A stretch of DNA of 64,000 nucleotides, taken from NCBI RefSeq assembly GCF_000717745.1, contig NZ_JOBH01000017.1, positions 62,001-126,000 of the forward strand, given 5' to 3'. The translations under genes were made by a program, and so were the position numbers. The notes below the pieces were generated by a model. It did no database searches. It saw nothing but the letters and a program-made list of their open reading frames with translations, and had not been told where the DNA came from. Of this stretch, positions 58,213 through 64,000 are shown piece after piece (within the stretch, counting starts at the first letter, position 1; each line of letters opens with the position of its first letter). The DNA comes from Streptomyces violens. GTDB taxonomy: Bacteria > Actinomycetota > Actinomycetes > Streptomycetales > Streptomycetaceae.

Positions 58213-59688
58213 TCAGGCGGAGGTTTCTTCGGCGTCCTCCTCGTCTGCGGTCGCGCTGCCCAGGGGACCCGCGCCGGTGCCGGTCTCCACGTCGGAACAG
58301 GTGTCGCGGATGGACTGGGCGGGGATGGGGGCGGGCTCGGTGGCGGGGGCGGGCTGAACGAAGCCCGGTAGCCATGTGGTGAGTTCGTCCCGGAGGCGGA
58401 CCGTCGCGCCCAGTTGGCACAGGACACCGATCGTGCTCAGCGTCACGCGGTGTATCAGGAGATACGCCGGCGGCAGGTTCAGCTGCTTGCCCAGCTGGTG
58501 GGCGGGGGAGCGGGGATCCGCGATCCGGGTGGCCTGGGTGCGCATCCAGCCCCGGGTGAAGGTGAACTCCTCGGCCTGCGCGGGCTCGATGATCGGCAGG
58601 AGGTAGTCCAGTACCGCGTCGGGCTCCAGGTCGATGGAGTCCTTGATGAAGCCCTCCTCGCACAGCAGCTCATAGACCGCATCCGCCTGGCCGTCCAGCG
58701 TCATTCGCAGCGAGGTGCCGATCGTGGGCGGCAGCCCGTCCGGCAGCCGGTCGACCGTGCCGAAGTCCATTACGCCCAGCCGCCATTCCTCCGGCGGGCC
58801 GTCGGGGGCATGCCCGGTCAGCAGGCGGAAGTTGCCCGGGTGCGGGTCGGCGTGCAGCAGGCCTGTACGGGCGGTGCCGGAGAAGAGGAAGCGGGCCAGC
58901 AGCTGTCCGGCGCGGTCCCGCTCCTCGGGGCTGCCGTCCGAGATCACCTCGGAGAGCGGTACCCCGTCCATCCATTCCGTGACCAGCACCTCGTCGCCCT
59001 GGTGGACGACGGCCGGCACCACGACGTCCGGGTCGTCGGCGAACTCCGCGGCGAACGTGCGCTGAGCCGCCGCCTCCAGGCCGTAGTCCAGCTCCTCAGA
59101 GACCCGGTCACGCAGCTCGGTGATCAGCGGCTTGACGTCCATCCCGGGGATGAGCGGGCCCAGCAGACGTGCGAACCGGCCCAGTTGGGCGAGGTCGGAG
59201 AGCAGCGCCTCGCCCGCACCCGGGTACTGCACCTTCACCGCGACCTCGCGGCCGTCGTGCCACACCGCCCGGTGCACCTGCCCGATCGAAGCCGCGGCCG
59301 ACGGCTTGTCGTCGAACTCCGCGAACAGCTCCCGCCAGTCCTCGCCCAGCCGCTGGGCGAGCACCGTATGGACGGTGGCGGAGGGCAGCGGCGGCGCCGC
59401 CTCCTGCAACTTGGTCAGCGCGGCGCGGTACGGTCCGGCGATCTCTTCCGGCAGCGCCGACTCGAAGACGGACAGCGCCTGCCCGAACTTCATCGCCCCG
59501 CCCTTGAGCTGGCCCAGCGTCGCGAACAGTTGCTCGGCCGTGCGCTGCTGGAGCTCCGTGGCGATCATCTCCGCCGGCCGCCCGCCGATGCGCTTGCCGA
59601 GTCCGAGCGCGGTGCGTCCGGCGAAGCCCAGGGGGAGGGCGGCGAGCTTGGCGGTCCGGACGACGGCCTTGCGCGGCAGATCAGACAT
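58213..59688 (-). CDS. ABC1/AarF-family atypical kinase
   Basis: 491 residues. Family motifs: the Ala-rich loop SAAASIGQVHRAV, the LKGGAMKFGQALS (KxGQ) helix, VAVKVQYPG (Lys), HADPHPGNF and DFGTVD. The KxGQ motif and N-terminal extension define UbiB-like kinases, which have ATPase activity and affect lipid or quinone metabolism. An Ala/Glu-rich tail follows. ATG 59688 has GGGAGG upstream. The mycobacterial counterpart is Rv3197, also beside whiB7. Confidence 0.9.
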   Translation of the reverse strand: MSDLPRKAVVRTAKLAALPLGFAGRTALGLGKRIGGRPAEMIATELQQRTAEQLFATLGQLKGGAMKFGQALSVFESALPEEIAGPYRAALTKLQEAAPPLPSATVHTVLAQRLGEDWRELFAEFDDKPSAAASIGQVHRAVWHDGREVAVKVQYPGAGEALLSDLAQLGRFARLLGPLIPGMDVKPLITELRDRVSEELDYGLEAAAQRTFAAEFADDPDVVVPAVVHQGDEVLVTEWMDGVPLSEVISDGSPEERDRAGQLLARFLFSGTARTGLLHADPHPGNFRLLTGHAPDGPPEEWRLGVMDFGTVDRLPDGLPPTIGTSLRMTLDGQADAVYELLCEEGFIKDSIDLEPDAVLDYLLPIIEPAQAEEFTFTRGWMRTQATRIADPRSPAHQLGKQLNLPPAYLLIHRVTLSTIGVLCQLGATVRLRDELTTWLPGFVQPAPATEPAPIPAQSIRDTCSDVETGTGAGPLGSATADEEDAEETSA

Positions 59689-59924
59689 GTGCGCGTCCTC
59701 CCAAGGTCCCGACTCGGCCGGGAGCGTTGTTCCCACAGGTCAGGTGAGTCAGAGCGGTCGGATCGATCAGAGCGGGTGGGTCGGCTGGAACAGCCGGTCC
59801 ACTTGGAACGGCCGGGACGGTGAGGGCCGCCGGGACGGCGCGGGCGGTGGCCGCGGGGTCGGTGACCGCTGGGTGAGGTTGTGCCGGCATGCGCCCCTCC
59901 AACTCGCGCTGGCCCCGGGTGGGG

Positions 59925-61208
59925 TTACTCCGTCATTGTTGCGTGTCGGGGACGAGGATCCGAGGCGGCTGCGGTGACAGGGGAGCGCGCCGCGCCACAA
60001 GGGCACTCGGGGTGAGCCTCGATCTGATCGGTGTCCCAGCTCATACAGGGGAGCGCAAGCTCTGTCCGTGCGCCCGTACAGGGTGGCAGATGCCCGTCGA
60101 GGAACGTCAGGACCTGCGTCGCGGCGAGTCCCGCCACCGTCGTGGCCAGCGCCGCGTCGCACGCGGGCACGACCGGCGCGGCGCGGCCCGAACGCCACTG
60201 GGCCAGCAGCTGGGGCCAGGCCGGCTCGGCGTCCGTACGGCGCAGTTCCCAGCAGCCGGCGCAGGCCGAGGTGCCGGGAAGCACCAGCGGCCCCACCACT
60301 CCCGTGGCCTCGATCACGCCCACGAACAGATGGGGCATGCCGGAGGTGAGGAACGGCTCGGCGAGCCGGGGGTCGGGGGCATAGGCGGCCAGGCCGTCCC
60401 GTGGGGCGAGCACCGTCAGGGCGCGAGGGGGCTCTTCGGACGGGGCGGACGCGCCGCCGCCGGCCCGGGTGGGTCGGCCGGTTCGTCGTGTCCATGGAGA
60501 GGAGGCGCTGACCAGGCGGCGGGCGGTCACGTCCCGCCGCTCGCCGACGCGATCGGCGGTGAAGCCGGCGGGCAGCACGTCCCAGGGCTCGACCCGGCCG
60601 CCGTCGTGCACGTCCACCTGCCCGACGCCCGCCGCGGAGAGCAGTGCCGCGATCGCCGAGCCCACCCGGCCCGTGCCGCGCACCAGTACCCGTGAGGAGC
60701 GGCGCGCCCACATCCGTTCGTCCGCGCCCGCCGAGTCGCGATGGCGTACCGACAGGGCGGCGAGGTCGGGGCGTAACCGGTCGAAGGCGGGGAGGTCGGT
60801 CTGGAGCGCTTCGGTCGCTGGACTGCCGCCGGCCGGAGTGTCCAGCAGCCCGGCAGCGTCCAGGCGGCCGACGAGCTCACGGGCGTGGCCCGACGGCAGC
60901 TGCAGCGCCTTGGCCTCGCGCTCCAGCCGCTCCACGCTGCGGGTGCCGTCGATCAGGCTCAGCAGACTGCCGGTCGCGCTGTCCACCGGGCCCACCACCA
61001 CGGCGTGGGCCGGCGCGACGCCGAAGCGCACGGTGGCCCTGTCCGGCCAGCCGCGCCGCAGAGCCGGCTTGAGCATCGGATGCGGGGAAGGGAGGGGAGC
61101 CGACGGGGGAGAGGGGAGAGGAGAGGGCTGGGGGTGGGAGGTGGTTTTCGACGATTCGGGTGGTGAGGGCGGCGTGGGTGGTGAGATGGTCGGGTGTGGG
61201 TGCGGCAT
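59925..61208 (-). CDS. ThiF/E1-like protein with N-terminal winged-helix-like domain
   Basis: 427 residues from ATG 61208; ATG 61076 (MLKPALRRGWPD) is the more conservative start, because the first 44 residues are Pro/Ser/Thr repeats. The N-terminal domain (VDSATGSLLSLIDGTRSVER) looks like the winged-helix leader-binding domain of TOMM/RiPP cyclodehydratase partners. An E1-like Rossmann part follows (VLVRGTGRVGSAIAALLSAA). The usual ATP/Arg motif is degenerate and the zinc Cys pairs are CAGC and CPC. No RiPP precursor or YcaO gene is adjacent. Possibly a non-catalytic E1 relative. It diverges from the metalloprotease gene. Confidence 0.7.
   Translation of the reverse strand: MPHPHPTISPPTPPSPPESSKTTSHPQPSPLPSPPSAPLPSPHPMLKPALRRGWPDRATVRFGVAPAHAVVVGPVDSATGSLLSLIDGTRSVERLEREAKALQLPSGHARELVGRLDAAGLLDTPAGGSPATEALQTDLPAFDRLRPDLAALSVRHRDSAGADERMWARRSSRVLVRGTGRVGSAIAALLSAAGVGQVDVHDGGRVEPWDVLPAGFTADRVGERRDVTARRLVSASSPWTRRTGRPTRAGGGASAPSEEPPRALTVLAPRDGLAAYAPDPRLAEPFLTSGMPHLFVGVIEATGVVGPLVLPGTSACAGCWELRRTDAEPAWPQLLAQWRSGRAAPVVPACDAALATTVAGLAATQVLTFLDGHLPPCTGARTELALPCMSWDTDQIEAHPECPCGAARSPVTAAASDPRPRHATMTE
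61080..61205 (+). repeat. G-run-rich, quadruplex-capable tract
   Basis: On the plus strand, many runs of three to five G (GGGGAAGGGAGGGG near 61083, GGGGG, GGGG, GGGTGGG) with almost no C in between. It encodes the Pro/Ser-rich N-terminus of the ThiF-like protein on the minus strand. It could fold as a G-quadruplex or be a slippage-prone region. Confidence 0.55.
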
Positions 61209-61501
61209 GTCGTCCCCCGTTGCTGCGGTGCTGGTCGGTGGTGCCGTTGGGCAGGCGGATGGTCGCGAATTTCTGGGCAGTGAGCAGGGACTCGCGGTGG
61301 TCTTCCGGCCGTCCGCGGAGGTCCGGTTCTGGCGTACGGCACGAGCATGCGGCAAAGGCCGGATCGGTGCCTGAAGTTATCCACAGAAGGCGCGATTAGT
61401 CGTACAAGCGCTGAGCGTCTCTGTACCCGTCATGGAGGGTTTCGCCCGCAACCCGGCTCGGGGACGGGACTTCGCCCGGCGCCAGAAGGTAACGTCGGGG
61501 C

Positions 61502-62101
61502 GTGCCCGCCGACCCACCGCACCGTGCCGCCGACCCGCAGCGCAGGACAGTAGCGAGCCCGCAGAGCCGCGCGTCCGCGACCAGCGCGGTCGAGGTGCGC
61601 AGAAGCTCGCGGCGGCGGCGCACGGTCTCCGCGTACAGGGAGGGCGACCGGACCGTCGTCCTGATCCCGGCCCGGATGTCCGAGGCCGAGGAGCGCCGCT
61701 GGGTCACGGTCATGCTGGACAAGCTGGCCGCCCAGGAGAGCAAGCGGATGCTGGGCGACGACGAGCTGGCCGAGCGCGCCGAGCGGCTGTCGGCGCAGTA
61801 TCTGGGCGGCCGGGCCCGCCCCGCGTCCGTGCGCTGGGTCACCAACCAGAACACCCGTTGGGGATCGTGCACGCCGGCCGAGGGCAGCATCCGGCTCTCG
61901 CACCGGCTGCAGGGCATGCCGGAGTACGTCATCGACTACGTACTCGTGCACGAGCTGGCCCATCTGCTCGTGCCCGGGCACGGTCCCAGCTTCTGGGAGC
62001 TGTTGACGGCGTATCCACGGACGGAGCGGGCGCGTGGTTACCTCGAAGGAGTGGTCGCCGCCGACCGGCTGCCGCACCTGCCCGCAGCGCGCAGCGAGTG
62101 A
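61502..62101 (+). CDS. Zinc metallopeptidase of the YgjP/M48-like (DUF45) family
   Basis: 199 residues. The catalytic motif VLVHELAHLLVPGHGPSFW gives His-Glu-x2-His plus a third His six residues later. It is preceded by the YgjP/SprT signature RWGSCTPAEGSIRLSHRL. The N-terminal 60 residues are Ser/Arg-rich and poorly ordered. Cytosolic. GTG 61502 follows TAACGT by 6 bases with no Shine-Dalgarno, so probably leaderless. Divergent from the ThiF-like gene. Confidence 0.87.
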   Translation: MPADPPHRAADPQRRTVASPQSRASATSAVEVRRSSRRRRTVSAYREGDRTVVLIPARMSEAEERRWVTVMLDKLAAQESKRMLGDDELAERAERLSAQYLGGRARPASVRWVTNQNTRWGSCTPAEGSIRLSHRLQGMPEYVIDYVLVHELAHLLVPGHGPSFWELLTAYPRTERARGYLEGVVAADRLPHLPAARSE

Positions 62102-62228
62102 CGGCGGGGCGGTCACGGCCGCCACTTTCGTGACAGAACCGTCGAGCCCCGGCATCGTGCCGCATCCGGACCAGCCGTTAGCCTGACGCGCAACGCAATC
62201 AAGCTCGGATGGGGGACGGTCGTTACGT

Positions 62229-63863
62229 ATGGCCAGGGAATTCCAACGGGGCCACAAGGCCAGGATCAGTGACCTGACCGCAGGGACGGATCTGTACGTG
62301 GGCGTACAGATCGCCGGTCCCGGTCTGACCTTCGACATCAGCTGTTTCGGCCTCGACGCCGACGAAAAGCTGTCCGACGACCGGTACTTCATCTTCTTCA
62401 ATCAGCCGAAGTCGCCCGAGGAGTCCCTCCAGCAGCTCGGCGCGCAGGCCGGTGACACCGAGTCCTTCCGGGTCACGCTCGACCGCATCCCGCAGCACAT
62501 CCAGAAGCTGTCCTTCACGGCGGCGATCGACGGTGCGGGCCAGATGTCGCAGATCGGTCCCGGGTACATCCGGATCGTCGCCGGGGGAGAGGAAGTCGCG
62601 CGGTACTCCTTCACGGGGGCCGAGTTCAGTACCGAGCGTGCTGTCATGCTCGGCGACTTCTACATGAAGGACGTGTGGCGCTTCGCGGCTGTCGGGCAGG
62701 GGTTCGACGGCGGACTCGAGGCGCTGTTGAAGAACTTCGGCGGCGAGGTCGCCGAGGAGGCGGAGACCGCGCCGCAGCCGGACGCCGTGCCCGGGTTCGC
62801 GCCGCCCGCCGCCGCGGAGCCCGCGCCCGGCTTTGCGCCGCCCGCGGCCGCCGAGCCGGCCCCGGCAGCACCCGCCCCCGCCCCGGCGCCCGGCTTCGGT
62901 GCCCCGCAGCAGCCCACGGTCCCGGAGCCCGCGCAGCCGTACGCCACACCGCCCGAGCCCGCCCACGCCCAGCAGCCGGCCGAGCAGCCCGGCTTCCCCC
63001 AGCAGCCGATGCCTCCCCAGCAGGCCCAGATGCACGCGGCGCCGACCATCGCCGCCCCCATGGGGCCGCCGGCGCCCGCGCCCTATCCGGGCCAGCCCGT
63101 GCCACCGCCCGCCCAGCCCGGTCCGTACGGCCAGCAGCCGCCCGCCTACGGGCAGCCCGCGCCGCAGGACAGCGGGCAGTACGCCGTGCCGCAGCAGGGC
63201 GGCCCGGGGCTGGAGGCCTCGCTGCAGAAGTACCGGGAGGCCCCCACAGGGCAGCGCTGGACGCCCCAGAGCGAGAAGCTGATCCGCGTCGACCTCGGCG
63301 TCGACGGACAACCGGTGCTGGCCCGTCAGGGCAGCATGGTGCTCTACCAGGGCAAGGTCGACTTCAGCTACAAGGGCGCCGGCTTCCGCGGCCGCATCGT
63401 GGGCAACGCCACCGGCCAGGAGATGCAGTTGATGCGCTGCTCCGGCCAGGGCCAGGTCTTCTTCGCGGAGAACAGCGCCCATGTGCACCCCATCGAGCTG
63501 CAGGGCGACGCGATCTGCGTCAACGCCGAGAGCGTGCTGGCCTTCGACGAGTCGCTGCAGCACGAGGTGCGCCGTATCGAAGGGCACGGCATCCCCGGAG
63601 GCGCGCTGTTCACCATGCAGTTCCAGGGCACCGGCACGGTGGTCGTGAAGACCGCGGGAACGCCCGTCGTCCTGCCCGTCACGCCGACCACCTTCGCGGA
63701 CGCCAACGCCATCGTCGCGTGGTCCGCCGCCTCCCAGGTGATCATTTCCAGCCAGGTGCGGCTGCGCCGCAGCGCGTACCCCGGCCACTCCGGCGAGACC
63801 GTGAACCTCCAGTTCCGGGGCGCTCCCGGCAACTTCATCGTCGTCCAGCCCTACGAGGCCTGA
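62229..63863 (+). CDS. TerD-AIM24 fusion protein
   Basis: 544 residues. The N-terminal TerD domain (about 1-185: GHKARISDLTAGTDLYVGVQ, FGLDADEKLSDDRYFIFFNQ and QGFDGGLEALLKNFGG) contains the Asp-rich calcium site of tellurite-resistance proteins. A 120-residue Pro/Gln/Ala linker (about 190-320) follows, then an AIM24/DUF124 domain (about 330-544: VLARQGSMVLYQGKVDF, FFAENSAHVHPIEL). GGGGGA lies about 10 bases before ATG 62229. A second AIM24 gene starts 11 bases after the stop, so they form an operon. TerD proteins act in stress-induced membrane-associated complexes. Confidence 0.87.
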   Translation: MAREFQRGHKARISDLTAGTDLYVGVQIAGPGLTFDISCFGLDADEKLSDDRYFIFFNQPKSPEESLQQLGAQAGDTESFRVTLDRIPQHIQKLSFTAAIDGAGQMSQIGPGYIRIVAGGEEVARYSFTGAEFSTERAVMLGDFYMKDVWRFAAVGQGFDGGLEALLKNFGGEVAEEAETAPQPDAVPGFAPPAAAEPAPGFAPPAAAEPAPAAPAPAPAPGFGAPQQPTVPEPAQPYATPPEPAHAQQPAEQPGFPQQPMPPQQAQMHAAPTIAAPMGPPAPAPYPGQPVPPPAQPGPYGQQPPAYGQPAPQDSGQYAVPQQGGPGLEASLQKYREAPTGQRWTPQSEKLIRVDLGVDGQPVLARQGSMVLYQGKVDFSYKGAGFRGRIVGNATGQEMQLMRCSGQGQVFFAENSAHVHPIELQGDAICVNAESVLAFDESLQHEVRRIEGHGIPGGALFTMQFQGTGTVVVKTAGTPVVLPVTPTTFADANAIVAWSAASQVIISSQVRLRRSAYPGHSGETVNLQFRGAPGNFIVVQPYEA

Positions 63864-63874
63864 GGGAGCCCGTC

Positions 63875-64000
63875 ATGACTCAGCAGCAGCTTTCGGGCTA
63901 CGCCCCGACCGCACCCGCGGTCCGTATGGAGAACCACGGCAGTGCGATGGTGAAGATCGCCATGCAGAGCGGCCAGGACGTGTTCTGCCGCACCGGCTCG
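63875..64000 (+). CDS. AIM24 family protein (3'-truncated by window edge)
   Basis: The first 42 codons of a gene beginning MTQQQLSGYAPT and continuing VRMENHGSAMVKIAMQSGQD, which resembles the start of AIM24/DUF124 proteins and parallels the second half of the preceding gene. GAGGGAG lies 8 bases before the ATG. It overlaps the TerD-AIM24 operon's 3' end by spacing (11 bases between stop and start). Length and domain completeness cannot be judged. Confidence 0.7.
   Translation, partial: MTQQQLSGYAPTAPAVRMENHGSAMVKIAMQSGQDVFCRTGS

Noticed and set aside
59925..61208. RiPP (TOMM) biosynthetic cluster
   Set aside because: No YcaO cyclodehydratase, precursor peptide, dehydrogenase or transporter lies nearby.
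1..64000. tRNA, rRNA, insertion sequences, prophage or integrase genes
   Set aside because: Read for and not seen; no cloverleaf ends, transposase motifs or attachment repeats were recognised.

Overview
The window is a 64 kb piece of a very GC-rich actinobacterial chromosome, almost certainly a Streptomyces or close relative. The signs are strong third-position G/C bias in every gene, frequent GTG and TTG starts, several WhiB/DUF3117/DUF3107-type actinobacterial families, a wblC (whiB7) gene, and long open frames antisense to most genes. No insertion sequence, prophage, CRISPR array, rRNA or tRNA was recognised. This is core-chromosome housekeeping and stress-response DNA.

Region 1 (1-17.7 kb): dapE (truncated by the window edge), a LOG-family protein, a FolP2-type dihydropteroate synthase homologue, a DivIVA-domain membrane protein, tag, a crotonase, DUF3117 and an O-methyltransferase. 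These are followed by an envelope-stress unit (ECF sigma factor, zinc anti-sigma factor, HtrA protease, TatB). Next come a conserved hypothetical, mrp, DUF1003, an MgtE-N/CBS protein, a lipoprotein, a hypothetical and corA. The order matches the Mycobacterium tuberculosis Rv1202-Rv1239c neighbourhood as I recall it.

Region 2 (17.7-24.3 kb): a connecting block with a SUFU-domain protein, a zinc-ribbon protein, a PHP phosphoesterase, a MarC protein, a 52-residue conserved small protein, an NYN-domain protein, an SRPBCC protein and an alpha/beta hydrolase.

Region 3 (24.3-62.1 kb): a DEAD-box helicase with a repetitive basic tail, a ferritin-like protein, DUF3107, a TetR regulator, an alpha/beta hydrolase and DUF3152. 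A probable exopolysaccharide operon follows (PelF-like glycosyltransferase, polytopic membrane protein, a 53-residue VREPL-repeat peptide, an epimerase). Then come moeZ, a large flippase-like protein with an embedded pseudokinase, an alkyltransferase-like protein, adnA-adnB, an M20 peptidase, nudC, mycoredoxin, uvrD2, wblC with a long attenuator leader, an ABC1 kinase, a ThiF-like protein and an M48-type peptidase. Apart from the exopolysaccharide genes and a few insertions, this matches Rv3193c-Rv3211.

Region 4 (62.1-64 kb): a TerD-AIM24 fusion protein and the start of a second AIM24 protein.

Functionally the window combines envelope stress sensing and protein export (sigma/anti-sigma/HtrA/TatB), metal homeostasis (CorA, MgtE-N/CBS), DNA end resection and repair (AdnAB, UvrD2, Tag, ATL), thiol/NAD turnover (Mrx1, NudC, MoeZ) and intrinsic antibiotic resistance (WblC). 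The most interesting non-coding structures are the wblC leader (strong-SD uORF, competing 7-bp antiterminator, perfect 10-bp terminator), a short leader ORF upstream of corA, a helically phased repeat array at 57.7-57.8 kb, and a recurring TANNNT-N6/7-start arrangement suggesting many leaderless mRNAs.
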